Part shown: positions 1-7,822 of the stretch, in pieces
Layout of the letters: each line of letters begins with the position of its first letter
Position numbering within the stretch: the first letter of the stretch is position 1
Assembly: GCA_007136095.1 (NCBI GenBank)
Contig: SLHP01000099.1
Coordinates: forward strand, 1 to 36,649
Direction: 5' to 3'
Length of the DNA stretch: 36,649 bases
Origin: Nitriliruptoraceae bacterium
GTDB taxonomy: Bacteria; Actinomycetota; Nitriliruptoria; Nitriliruptorales; Nitriliruptoraceae
Position numbers and translations under genes: made by a program
Notes under the pieces: generated by a model
The model's input: only the letters and a program-made list of their open reading frames with translations
The model's database searches: none
What the model was told of the DNA's origin: nothing

Positions 1-2
1 CG

Positions 3-875
3 CGGACCTACGACGAGAAGTTCTCCATCTCCTACGACGAGCGCTGCATCATCTACGCGCGCGACCGGTTCCGGAAGGTCGTGCCGGAGGGGGCGGGCTT
101 CGACCGGGTGCTGGAGGTCGGGGCGGGGACCGGCTTCTTCCTGATCAACCTCGCGCTCGGCGGCTGCCTCGGCGAGGCGGCGTTGGAGGCGACCGACATC
201 TCGCAGGGGATGCTGGACGTCTGCGCGCGCAACGGCGAGGAGCACGGGCTGACCATCGCCACCCGCCAGGGTGACGCGGAGGCGCTGCCCTACGACGACG
301 AGCGCTTCGACCTGGTCGTCGGGCACGCCTTCATCCACCACCTGCCGATCCCCGGCGCGGCCATCCGCGAGATGCACCGCGTGCTCAGGCCGGGCGGGAC
401 CCTGGTCATCGCCGGCGAGCCGACCGAGATCGGTGACCGCGTCTCCTGGGCGGTCAAGAACACCACCTACCGCACCTTCCGGGCCGTGACCGCGGTCCCC
501 GGCCTGCGGGGGATCCGCAAGCCCACGCTCCACGAGTCCGGCGCCTCGACCGCCGACCAGACGTTGGCCGGGCTGGAGTACGAGGTCGACCTGCACACCT
601 TCCGGCCCAGGGACGTCGAGCACCTCGCGCGGCTGGTCGGCTTCGGCGAGGTGCAGGTCGTCACCGAGGAGTTGACCGCCAACTGGTTCGGGTGGGCCGT
701 GCGCACGATCGAGGGCTCGACCCGTCCCGGGGTGCTCGGCACGCGCTGGGCCTTCGGTGCGTACAACGGCTACCTCAGGCTCGCCGAACTCGATGACCGC
801 GTGCTGTCGCGGTTCGTGCCCCGCAGCCTGTTCTACAACCTGATCCTCCACGCGCGGAAGCCCTACCGGACGTGA
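3..875 (+). CDS. Class I SAM-dependent methyltransferase (5' partial)
   Basis: The reading frame is open to the left edge, so the true start lies outside the window; a GTG at 81 is internal, because conserved-looking sequence precedes it. The SAM-binding glycine motif LEVGAGTGFF is visible, followed by an acidic residue (EATDIS), a motif II-like region (FDLVVGHAFIHHL) and the post-motif MHRVLRPGGTLVIAGEP, the usual order for the UbiE/Methyltransf_11 fold. The C-terminal part (roughly the last 140 residues) is not diagnostic and the substrate cannot be told. The stop codon overlaps the start of the acyltransferase gene (GTGA), so the two are translationally coupled. A methyltransferase-acyltransferase pair suggests modification of a glycan or lipid, but that is inference. 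Confidence 0.85.
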   Translation, partial: RTYDEKFSISYDERCIIYARDRFRKVVPEGAGFDRVLEVGAGTGFFLINLALGGCLGEAALEATDISQGMLDVCARNGEEHGLTIATRQGDAEALPYDDERFDLVVGHAFIHHLPIPGAAIREMHRVLRPGGTLVIAGEPTEIGDRVSWAVKNTTYRTFRAVTAVPGLRGIRKPTLHESGASTADQTLAGLEYEVDLHTFRPRDVEHLARLVGFGEVQVVTEELTANWFGWAVRTIEGSTRPGVLGTRWAFGAYNGYLRLAELDDRVLSRFVPRSLFYNLILHARKPYRT

Positions 876-1810
876 CCGGCGCGACCGACCCGACGGACGG
901 TTCGGTGCCCGCCCCCACGCCCGATCTCACCTCCGAGCCGATGGACGACCCCAACCTCGACAGCGACATCGAGGTAGCGGCCACGGACGCCCTTCGGGAA
1001 CACACCGACGCGCTCGTTCGGGCGGAGATCGGACGGGAAGCGGCGGCCCGCGCGTCCCGACTGGGCGACGACCTGCTGGCCGATGCCGGGGTCCCGGTAC
1101 ACCTGCGCCGCCCGCCGCTGCGTCTGCGCTACCCGCGGTGGGGGTGGCGCGAGTCGATCCGCACCGCGGTCGAACGGCGCATGTACACGCCGCAGTACTG
1201 GCGGCTGTACCGCCGTGCGGCCTGGCACCGAGCCCGGGCGGCGGCGACCGGGCAGCGCATCGAGTTCCAGGGGATGCTGTTCACCGGCAAGCGCGTCGAG
1301 TTCCGGGCCCGACCCGGTCACGGGCGGCTGGTCGTCGGGCCGTGGTGCTGGATCGGCAACGACAACAAGCTGCGCGCCCACGAGGGCCAGCTGACCCTGG
1401 GCGCCAAGGTGGTGATGGGCCGCGACAACGTCGTCAACTGCTACCTCGACGTCGAGGTGGGGGACGCGTCGATCCTGGCCGACTGGATCTACGTCTGCGA
1501 CTTCGACCACCGCTTCGATCGGCTGGACGTCCCGATCAAGGACCAGGGGATCGTCACGACCCCGACCCGCATCGGGCGCGACGTCTGGGTGGGGGAGAAG
1601 GCCAGCATCCTGCGGGGCGTGGACGTCGGGGATGGCTCGGTGATCGCCAGCCACTGCCTGGTCAACGCCGACCTGCCGCCGTTCTCGATCGCGGTGGGTG
1701 TCCCGGTGCGCGTCGTTCGGTCCCGGCTGCCCGAGGGCATGGATCCCGAGGAGGCCGCCGACCGGCTCCGCCGTGGCCTGCCGCTGCCCGGCGACCCCCT
1801 GGAGTCCTGA
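872..1810 (+). CDS. Hexapeptide-repeat (left-handed beta-helix) acyltransferase
   Basis: 312 residues from a GTG that overlaps the upstream stop by 4 nt. The first ~60 residues are acidic/proline-rich and look disordered; a basic, aromatic stretch follows (around 85-125, with RMYTPQYWRLYRRAAW). From about residue 150 the protein shows spaced V/I-G hexapeptide repeats (VVGPWCWIGNDN, LTLGAKVVMGRDNVVN, VEVGDASILAD, IGRDVWVGEKASIL, VDVGDGSVIASHCLV) and the closing FSIAVGVPVRVVR, typical of WbbJ/maltose-O-acetyltransferase-like enzymes that use acetyl- or acyl-CoA. The catalytic His could be in CDFDHRFD. The acceptor is unknown; a sugar in a surface polysaccharide or glycolipid is likely given the coupled methyltransferase. 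An in-frame ATG at residue 24 is an alternative start. Confidence 0.85.
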   Translation: MTGATDPTDGSVPAPTPDLTSEPMDDPNLDSDIEVAATDALREHTDALVRAEIGREAAARASRLGDDLLADAGVPVHLRRPPLRLRYPRWGWRESIRTAVERRMYTPQYWRLYRRAAWHRARAAATGQRIEFQGMLFTGKRVEFRARPGHGRLVVGPWCWIGNDNKLRAHEGQLTLGAKVVMGRDNVVNCYLDVEVGDASILADWIYVCDFDHRFDRLDVPIKDQGIVTTPTRIGRDVWVGEKASILRGVDVGDGSVIASHCLVNADLPPFSIAVGVPVRVVRSRLPEGMDPEEAADRLRRGLPLPGDPLES

Positions 1811-1841
1811 CCCGCCGTGGAGCCCTGACCCGACCCGGGGT

Positions 1842-1940
1842 GCGGATCTGCGTCGCTCACCCACGCAAACTCGCGCGGATGGCGGCGGAGCGGCGGCAGC
1901 CGCGCGGATCTGCGTCGCTCAGCCACGCAAACTCGCGCGG
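1842..1940. repeat. Two 37-bp direct repeats, 25-bp spacer
   Basis: The convergent gap between the acyltransferase and ctaG-like genes holds two 37-bp copies (1842-1878 and 1904-1940) that differ at one base (C versus G at unit position 19). Each unit contains the small inverted pair TGCGT...ACGCA and ends in CTCGCGCGG. There is no ORF and no T-tract. It could be a dispersed intergenic repeat family of this genome or a structured 3' end shared by the converging transcripts. No other copy was spotted in this window. Confidence 0.8.
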
Positions 1941-1954
1941 GCGGGGGTCAGCGT

Positions 1955-2866
1955 TCAGGGCTGCGTCGGACCCGTCGCGGATGGGGCGTCGGACGGGGAG
2001 GCGTCGGTGTCCAGCGCGGCGATGCGTTCGAGGGTTCGGGCGTCGCGTTCGCGGCGCGTGACGGTGTCCGCCGCCTCGCGTTCCTTCGCCCAGCGCATGA
2101 ACATCACGGCGATGATGCCCCACAGCACGAACCCGCCGATGACGTTCATGACGATGCCGGCGGCCTGCTGGTCCTGGACCGGATCGAAGCTCAGCCACAG
2201 CGGCGGGGCGAGCTCGTACAACCCGTACAGCGGCAGGGGCGAGAACGTCAGGAACGCCGCCGGGACGAACATCAGCACGCTGGAGGCGAACAGGTAGAAC
2301 GCACGGATCGGTTCCTGGATCGAGTTGCGTTCGTGGGCGGGGCGAAGCGCCGGCCACCACCACACCAGTGCCGCTCCCAGGTGCAGGAAGTCGACGGTGA
2401 ACGAGCCCAACTGTGTGGCCTTCAGCGTGTCGATGGAGACCGGCAGGTGCGTGCCGAACAGCACCGCGTTGAAGATGAGCAGGGCGATCGGCCAGTAGGT
2501 CAGGGTCGCCAGAGCCCGTTGCCGGCGCGACCCTTGCGGGAACCACTGCTCCACCAGCCACGTGGGGATCCCGGAGATCAACAGGGGAGCGGCGACCATC
2601 GTGTAGACGACGTACCGGCCGATCCCGATGGTGGCGAGGTAGCCGACCCCCAACTGGCCGATGGGCCACTCGGAGACGATGAACAGGGCCAGGACCCCGA
2701 GGACCCACTGGCGGGTGCGCTTCGGATCCAGCGCCCGTCCCGCACGGCGGTGGCTGTACACGTAGCCCCCGATCATCGTGCCGGCCACGAGCCACACGCC
2801 GATGAACGGGGTGTAGCGCCAGGTCCAGACCTGCCCCGTGCTGGAGCACCACCACGCGACGTTCAC
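1955..2866 (-). CDS. Cytochrome c oxidase assembly protein, CtaG/Caa3_CtaG family
   Basis: 303 residues from GTG with GGGGTGA just upstream. It is a polytopic membrane protein with about seven hydrophobic segments, starting with WRYTPFIGVWLVAGTMIGGYVY and including VLGVLALFIVSEWPIGQLG, TYWPIALLIFNAVLFGTHLPVSI and FTVDFLHLGAALVWWWPAL. The W-P-I and H-x-P patterns are typical of the caa3_CtaG family, which helps insert copper into cytochrome oxidase. The C-terminus (last ~40 residues) is charged and cytoplasmic. It lies downstream of sco1-like and PCuAC-like genes on the same strand, which fits a CuA/CuB assembly cassette. No oxidase subunit gene is in the window. Confidence 0.85.
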   Translation of the reverse strand: MNVAWWCSSTGQVWTWRYTPFIGVWLVAGTMIGGYVYSHRRAGRALDPKRTRQWVLGVLALFIVSEWPIGQLGVGYLATIGIGRYVVYTMVAAPLLISGIPTWLVEQWFPQGSRRQRALATLTYWPIALLIFNAVLFGTHLPVSIDTLKATQLGSFTVDFLHLGAALVWWWPALRPAHERNSIQEPIRAFYLFASSVLMFVPAAFLTFSPLPLYGLYELAPPLWLSFDPVQDQQAAGIVMNVIGGFVLWGIIAVMFMRWAKEREAADTVTRRERDARTLERIAALDTDASPSDAPSATGPTQP

Positions 2867-2926
2867 CTCGTCACCCCGCGGCTCGCCACCGTGCGGCCGG
2901 CATGGTCGGTCGTCAGCATCGGCCGC

Positions 2927-3577
2927 TCACCATTCATCGATGATCCGGGGCAGGTCGACGGTCCAGTCGGAGCGTCGTGCCCCGAAGGGCCACACCCGCT
3001 GGGCCTGCCCGTCGCTGTCGAACCCGATGACCTGCGCCGGGTGGCCGATCAGGTCGCCCTCACCGCGGGGGTCGGGTCCCTCGACGATCGGTCCGGGCAG
3101 GTCCAGCGCCGCGAGTGCCTCGCCCACCACCTCGATGTCGCTGTGCAGGCCCGTGATGCGGGTGTTGAAGTTCGCGAGGTAGTCGTCGATGCGCTCCGGG
3201 GTGTCGCGATCGGGGTCGACGGAAACGAAGACGACGTCCATGTCGTCGAAGTTCACCCCGACCTCACGCATCGCCGAGGAGATGGCGGCCAGGTGGATGG
3301 GACAGATGTCGGGGCAGCTGGTGTAGCCGAAGAACAGCAGGGTCGGGTCGCCGAGGAACTCGGTGCCGAGCTCGACGGGTTCGTTGGCGGTGTCCAACAG
3401 GGTCACGTCGGGCAGTTCGCGATCCAGGTCGATCGGGATGCCGCGCCAGCCGTCGGGTTGGGCCTCCAGACCGGTGGCGCTCAGCGCGGTCGAGGTCGTC
3501 GGGCTGCACCCGGCGGCGATGACCCCGAACACGGCCAGGGCGACCACCAGGTGTGTGGTGAGGGAGCGTCCAGTCAT
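2927..3577 (-). CDS. SCO1/SenC-family copper chaperone lipoprotein
   Basis: 216 residues from the ATG at 3577, chosen because it gives a compact lipoprotein signal (MTGRSLTTHL, hydrophobic core, lipobox IAAGC, lipidated Cys24). An ATG at 3610 would add 11 residues and overlap the upstream gene by 20 nt. The thioredoxin-like domain carries the copper motif CPDIC (Cys88, Cys92) after FFGYTS, and the distal copper ligand His179 in IGHPAQVIGFD; VFVSVDPDRDTPE is the usual SCO strand. It delivers copper to, or reduces, the CuA site of cytochrome oxidase subunit II on the outer face of the membrane. It follows the PCuAC gene directly, its partner in CuA loading. Confidence 0.93.
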   Translation of the reverse strand: MTGRSLTTHLVVALAVFGVIAAGCSPTTSTALSATGLEAQPDGWRGIPIDLDRELPDVTLLDTANEPVELGTEFLGDPTLLFFGYTSCPDICPIHLAAISSAMREVGVNFDDMDVVFVSVDPDRDTPERIDDYLANFNTRITGLHSDIEVVGEALAALDLPGPIVEGPDPRGEGDLIGHPAQVIGFDSDGQAQRVWPFGARRSDWTVDLPRIIDEW

Positions 3578-3590
3578 CCAGGCGATCCAG

Positions 3591-4100
3591 TCAGTCCTCG
3601 TCGAGCGCATCTTCGTCGGACGAATCCTGGTCGAATGAATTCTCGGCGAGGTCGAGCAGTGGGACGACCTCGACCGGCACGGTCACGTCGTCGGACCGGT
3701 CGAAGCGCAGCGTGAGGTCGAAGGTACCGCCCTCCACGACGGTCTCGTCCGGCACGACCATCATCAGGTGGAGGCCCCCGGGCCGGAGTCGGGTGGTCTC
3801 ACCGGCGGGCAGGGGGATGGTGTCGAGCTCCCGCATGGTCGCGCGGTCGTCCTCGATCTCGGTGACGTGCAGTTCGACGCCGAGGGCCGCCGGCGTCGTG
3901 GCCTCGACGAGTTCGTCATCGCCGTCACCGTCGTTGGTGATCGCCACCACGATCTGGGAACTGCCCGATGTGGGGACGGCCGCCTGTGCCGGGGAGACGG
4001 ACAGCTCCGGGGTCCCTGACGGCCCACACGCGCTCAACGCGGCCAGGAGCAGGAGCACGGCGGAGGTCGTGATGGCGGCGCGGGGGCAGGAGGGCGTCAT
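3591..4100 (-). CDS. PCuAC-family copper chaperone lipoprotein
   Basis: 169 residues with a lipoprotein signal peptide (LLLLAALSACG, Cys25). The canonical copper-binding pattern H-x10-M-x21-H-x-M is exact: His78, Met89, His111, Met113, in ELHVTEIEDDRATM and GGLHLMM. The family binds Cu(I) in the periplasm or cell-wall space and passes it to CuA with SCO1, whose gene is next downstream. The C-terminal ~20 residues are an unusual acidic tail rich in Asp/Glu/Ser (NSFDQDSSDEDALDED), absent from most homologues I know. The start has GGAGCTCCC just upstream. It is 27 bp downstream of the AspT-like transporter gene, so probably in one operon with it. Confidence 0.9.
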   Translation of the reverse strand: MTPSCPRAAITTSAVLLLLAALSACGPSGTPELSVSPAQAAVPTSGSSQIVVAITNDGDGDDELVEATTPAALGVELHVTEIEDDRATMRELDTIPLPAGETTRLRPGGLHLMMVVPDETVVEGGTFDLTLRFDRSDDVTVPVEVVPLLDLAENSFDQDSSDEDALDED

Positions 4101-4127
4101 GGGAGCTCCGGGGACTGACCTCGGCGC

Positions 4128-5702
4128 TCAGAGGCTCGCGAGCACCTGGGCGCAGATGATCTTGGTGATGAACGTCGGGGGGAACAGCAGGGCGTAGGCC
4201 AGGTTGACGCGGTCGTCACCGTCGGCCCGCTCAACGGCGAACGCGAGGATGGCCGGCTGGTTCTGTGCTCCCGCGATGGTGCCCGCCAGGCGCGAGGAAC
4301 CCAACTCGAGCGCGCGCCCGAGCAGCAGGAGCGCCGCGGCGGCGACCATGGTCAGCGCGGCTCCGAACCCGAGCAGCACCAGCCCGGCGGTGGTCTGCAG
4401 GGCCTCGGCGAGCTCCGGGCCGGCGCCGAGCCCGACCGTCCCCAGGAACAGCAGGACCCCCAGCTGTCGCAGCGCCTGGTTCACGGCGTAGGGCAGCTGC
4501 CAGGACACCGGACCGGTGTGCCCGACCCGCCCGAGGACCAGGCCGACCAACAGCGGTGCCGCGGCCGTTCCGAGCTGCAGGGTCGTGCCGGGTAGCGGGA
4601 TCGGGATCAGGCCGACGGCCAGGCCGAGCAACAGGCCGAACGAGAACCCGATCGGGTCCGCAACGACCACGGCGCGCTCAGAGTCGCCCAGTTCCTGCAC
4701 GACCTCCTGCAGGCGCTCCCGGGGAGCGACCACCCGGATCCGGTCGCCGAGTTCCACGACGAGGTCCGGCGCCGCCACCAGGTCGACGTCACCCCGGCGC
4801 ACGAACCCGGCCACCGCGTCGAACCGCTCCAGGCCCAGTCCCGCCACGGTCTCGCCCGCGTACCGGGCGTTGGACAGCACCACGCGACGGAAGTCGAGTT
4901 GGTGACGGTCGAGGGCCAGGTCGTCGTCAGCGGGGTGGCCGAGGTACTCGATGAACGCCGTGACGGCCGGCTCCGGTCCGATCACGGTGACGACATCGCC
5001 GGGCTCCAGCCGCAGGTCCCCGTCGGGCGTGCGCTCCCGGCCCCCCCGACGCACGCGGGAGAACACCAGCGTCTGGCCCTCGAACCCGGTGAGCTCATCC
5101 AGCGTCGGCAGGCCCTCGCGGGTCACCTCGACGTTGCCGTACGTGGCGGGTTGCGGCGGTTCGCGGTCCTCGGCGGTCGGTCGTGCCTGCGACCAGCGGG
5201 TTCCCACGACGATGGCCAGGATCATGCCGATGATCCCGAACGGGTAGGCCAGCGAGTAGCCGACCACCGGTTGGTTGGTCCCCGCGACCTCGACCGCGGC
5301 GGCCAGCCCGGGCGTGTTGGTGACCGCGCCGGCGTAGACCCCGGCGATGTCGGCCGAGCCCAGCCCGAGGAGGCGGCCCGTCACCGCTGCCACCGCGGCC
5401 AGCCCCACGAACACCGCGACCGCACCGAGCATGGTCCGTGCGTTGCGGCGCAGCCCGGCGAAGAAGGACGGGCCGCCGGCCAGCCCGATCGTGTAGGCGA
5501 ACAGCGCCAGACCGAGCGTGCCGACCAACGGCGGGACGACGTCGGACACGGCCGGGACCGCCGCGGACAGCGCAAGGCCGGCGAACAACGCTCCACCCGG
5601 GCCGGCCGCGATGCCACCGACGCGCACCGCGCCGATCAGGGTTCCCGCCGCCAGCACGATGAACAGCACGACGAGCGGCTGCTCGGTCAGCACCCGGATC
5701 AT
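4128..5702 (-). CDS. AspT/YidE/YbjL-type transporter with two TrkA-C domains
   Basis: 524 residues. The architecture is that of the aspartate-alanine exchanger/YidE family: an N-terminal membrane block of about five segments (LFIVLAAGTLIGAVRVGGI, LGLALFAYTIGLAGGPSFF, AGAVTNTPGLAAAVEVAG), a cytoplasmic stretch with two RCK_C/TrkA-C domains (about 195-250 with LEPGDVVTVIGPEPAV, and about 265-335 with VELGDRIRVVAPRERL), and a second membrane block repeating the first (VGLVLGRVGHTGPVSW, LGVLLFLGTVGLGAGPEL, AGAQNQPAILAFA). The internal duplication and GlyAspR-type TrkA-C edges support the call. The substrate is unknown. It precedes the copper-chaperone genes on the same strand, an association that may or may not be functional. 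Confidence 0.88.
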   Translation of the reverse strand: MIRVLTEQPLVVLFIVLAAGTLIGAVRVGGIAAGPGGALFAGLALSAAVPAVSDVVPPLVGTLGLALFAYTIGLAGGPSFFAGLRRNARTMLGAVAVFVGLAAVAAVTGRLLGLGSADIAGVYAGAVTNTPGLAAAVEVAGTNQPVVGYSLAYPFGIIGMILAIVVGTRWSQARPTAEDREPPQPATYGNVEVTREGLPTLDELTGFEGQTLVFSRVRRGGRERTPDGDLRLEPGDVVTVIGPEPAVTAFIEYLGHPADDDLALDRHQLDFRRVVLSNARYAGETVAGLGLERFDAVAGFVRRGDVDLVAAPDLVVELGDRIRVVAPRERLQEVVQELGDSERAVVVADPIGFSFGLLLGLAVGLIPIPLPGTTLQLGTAAAPLLVGLVLGRVGHTGPVSWQLPYAVNQALRQLGVLLFLGTVGLGAGPELAEALQTTAGLVLLGFGAALTMVAAAALLLLGRALELGSSRLAGTIAGAQNQPAILAFAVERADGDDRVNLAYALLFPPTFITKIICAQVLASL

Positions 5703-5756
5703 CGACGGCTCGCCTCGGTCGGGACGGCGCCGCGGGAGCGACCGTCGCAGCTGCCA

Positions 5757-5806
5757 AGGCTAGGCCAGGCCGGGAGGGCCCGGCCCTCGGGTGGACCTCG
5801 TAGGCT
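5757..5806. promoter_or_regulatory. Divergent -10-like elements for transporter and small membrane protein
   Basis: Two TAnnnT hexamers face away from each other: TAGCCT on the minus strand (5757-5762), giving a ~48-nt leader to the transporter ATG at 5702, and TAGGCT on the plus strand (5801-5806), giving a ~43-nt leader to the GTG at 5856. No good -35 box is visible for either. The match is short, so this is a weak prediction. Confidence 0.3.
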
Positions 5807-5855
5807 CGAGCGTGGGTTGCGGATGCGGTCCGGACAGGGACGTCGAGGAGGTCGC

Positions 5856-6131
5856 GTGGATCCGGTGTGGATGCTCGTCGGTGGTGCGTTGCTCATCCTC
5901 GGCGCGGTCGGCGCGACCGTCACGCAGCGTCGCCTGGAAGCCGAGGGTCGCGCGGCGGTCGCCCCACTGTGGCTGGTCCCGTTCGGGATCCTGGTGGGCG
6001 CTGGCGCGGCGATGGTGCGGGGGTGGGATCTGTGGGCCTCGATCATCGTCGGGGCGGTGCTCGTTCCTGTCGTCGGCGTGGCCGGCCGGCTCTGGGAGGT
6101 ACGGCGAGCGCGGCGACGACGAGGTCGGTGA
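5856..6131 (+). CDS. Small membrane protein of unknown function
   Basis: 91 residues from GTG 5856, with a strong ribosome-binding site GAGGAG at 5845-5850. Three hydrophobic segments are visible: WMLVGGALLILGAVGATV, LWLVPFGILVGAGAAMV and LWASIIVGAVLVPVVGVAG. It ends in a strongly basic tail (EVRRARRRRGR), which suggests a cytoplasmic C-terminus. I do not recognise the family. It lies 73 bp upstream of the damaged ABC ATPase gene in the same direction. Confidence 0.6.
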   Translation: MDPVWMLVGGALLILGAVGATVTQRRLEAEGRAAVAPLWLVPFGILVGAGAAMVRGWDLWASIIVGAVLVPVVGVAGRLWEVRRARRRRGR

Positions 6132-6204
6132 CCACTGGGGTGGGGCGATCCGCGGTCGCGCCGATGGGACGACGAGGGTCCGGGCCGATGCATCGGGGGA
6201 TGGC

Positions 6205-6765
6205 ATGACGGACGCGGCAGTGGTGGTCGACGGCCTGACCAAACGGTTCGGGGCGGACCTCGCGGTCGACGACGTCAGCTTCGAGGTGCCGGCGGGGCGG
6301 GTCGTCGGCTTCCTCGGCCCGAACGGTGCGGGCAAGTCCACCACGCTCCGTGCGATCGTGGGGCTGACCGCACCGACCGCGGGCGGCGCGACCATCCTCG
6401 GTCGGGACGTCCGTGACCTCGACGACCCGATCCGGACCGTCGGCTCGATCGTCGACGGCGTCGGGTTCCACCCCGGCCGACGCGCGATCGACGAGCTGCG
6501 GATCTGCGGGGCGGCCGGAGGACTGCCGTCGGCACGCTGCGATGAGGTCCTGGAGTTGGTGGGGCTGGCGCAGGTCGGTCGCAAGCGCGTCGGGACCTAC
6601 AGCTTCGGGATGAAGCAGCGGCTGGGGCTGGCCGCGGCCATGCTGGGCGATCCGCAGGTCCTGCTGCTGGACGAGCCGGCCAACGGCCTGGACCCGGAGG
6701 GCATCCAGTGGGTGCGGGGGTTCCTGCGGCACCTGGCTGACGAGGGTCGCCCGGTTGGTGGATGA
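6205..6765 (+). pseudogene. ABC exporter ATPase, truncated by frameshift before the H-loop
   Basis: ATG 6205 has GGGGGA 4 nt upstream. The N-terminal part is a good BcrA/CcmA-type ATPase: Walker A GPNGAGKST (residues 39-47), signature YSFGMKQRLG, Walker B VLLLDEPANGLDPEG. After HLADEGR (about residue 182) the family normally continues with a VLVSSH-type strand carrying the H-loop histidine and then VDDVVVIRQGRIV. Here only 7 nt (6751-6757) separate the two, so about 38-40 nt are missing; the frame shifts and reads PVGG-stop. The rest of the ATPase continues in the next frame from about 6758. Without the switch histidine the product should not hydrolyse ATP normally. A sequencing or assembly error is the main alternative. 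Confidence 0.75.
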
Positions 6766-7561
6766 CGTGGTCGTGATCCGTCAGGGGCGCATCGTCGCCC
6801 GGGGCACGGTCGCGGAGCTCACAGCCTCGATCGACGGGGTCACGGTCCGTGTCGCCAGCCAGGACGACGCCGTGCTCGCCGAGGCCCTCCAGCGGCGAGG
6901 TGGCCAGGTCACCGAGGTCGATGGGATGCTGCAGGTCGTCGGCCTGCAGCCGATGGAGGTCGGGACCGCGGCGCTGGAAGCCGGTGTCGCGCTCACGGAG
7001 CTGCGGACGTTGACGCTCGTCACCGCGGCGGTCTTCACCTTCGCCACCGCCGTGACCGGTGCCCAGTTCACCGGCAGCGACGCCGACGTCGCGGTGGCGA
7101 TCGATCAGATCGGATCGAACTCGGTCATCGTGCTCGTCGTCGCGCTGCTCGCGATGACCACCGAGTTCCGGCACGGCACCGCCGGGCGGACCTTCCAGGT
7201 GGCACCGTCGCGGACCCGCGTGCTGGTCGCCAAGATGCTGGTCGGTGCTGGCTACGCGACCGTCTTCCTCCTCGCCGTGGCGATCGGCGCGTTGATCCGC
7301 AGCCAGGTCGTCGCCCTGACGGCGATGCTCGTCTGGGTGTTCATCGTCGAGCAGCTGGTCAGCTTCGCCGCACCGCGCGTCGGTCAGTGGCTGCCCTTCA
7401 ACGCTCTGAACGCGGTGTTCGTCTCCGCAGAGGCGCGCCAGGGCGTGCCCGACGGGATGATGGTGCTGCTGGAGCCGGCCGTTGGCCTGGCCACCTTCCT
7501 GGGCTACGTGGTGGTCACGGCGGCGGCCGCGATCCTGCTGCTCCGGACCCGTGACGTCTGA
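6755..7561 (+). pseudogene. ATPase C-terminus fused in frame to an N-truncated ABC-2-type permease
   Basis: This frame opens with the ATPase tail (VDDVVVIRQGRIVARGTVAELT, then a ~65-residue C-terminal domain ending VALTELR). It runs directly into membrane-protein sequence (TLTLVTAAVFTFATAV, SVIVLVVALLAMTTEFRHG, AGYATVFLLAVAIGALI, VVVTAAAAILLLRTRDV) typical of the permease normally encoded next. The ATPase's last residues, its stop, and the permease start and first cytoplasmic/membrane residues are absent. The C-terminal RDV ending and EFRHGTAGRTFQVAPSR region look normal for ABC-2 permeases. A TTG or GTG at 6755/6758 could start translation, giving about 268 residues, but a functional exporter is unlikely. 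It reads as a second internal deletion next to the H-loop one. Confidence 0.7.
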
Positions 7562-7587
7562 CCGGTCCCGGCATCGCGGGCCTGCCG

Positions 7588-7600
7588 TACCGTGTCGGGA
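7588..7600 (+). promoter_or_regulatory. Leaderless promoter of the DUF2905 gene
   Basis: TACCGT (7588-7593) is followed by exactly 7 nt and then ATG 7601, so transcription should begin at or next to the A of the start codon. No usable Shine-Dalgarno is present. The same TAnnnT-N7-start arrangement occurs at three other genes in this window. Confidence 0.5.
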
Positions 7601-7822
7601 ATGGAACGCGGTATCGGACCCCTGCTGGTCATCCTCGGGCTGGGCATCGTCGGACTCGGGCTCCTGGTCTGGTCCGGCGCGCTGTCCTGGTTCGGCCGTC
7701 TGCCGGGGGATCTGCGCATCGAGAGCGGTTCGTCACGGCTGTTCATCCCCGTGACCTCGATGGTCCTCCTGTCGCTGGCGTTGACGGTCATCGTGAACCT
7801 GGTGGCACGTTGGTTGCGGTGA
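7601..7822 (+). CDS. DUF2905 family small membrane protein
   Basis: 73 residues from ATG 7601 (an in-frame GTG lies at 7592). The order is characteristic of DUF2905: a first membrane helix (PLLVILGLGIVGLGLLVWSG), the short signature FGRLPGDLRIESGSSRLFIP, and a second helix (VTSMVLLSLALTVIVNLVARWL). The function of the family is unknown. The last 35 bp overlap the 3' end of the convergent GH57 gene. I prefer the ATG because the homologous helix begins right after it and because of the leaderless promoter upstream. Confidence 0.85.
   Translation: MERGIGPLLVILGLGIVGLGLLVWSGALSWFGRLPGDLRIESGSSRLFIPVTSMVLLSLALTVIVNLVARWLR

Noticed and set aside
1842-1940. A minimal CRISPR array (two 37-bp repeats with a 25-bp spacer)
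   Set aside because: Only two units, a short G+C-rich spacer, and no cas genes nearby. A local or dispersed repeat is simpler.
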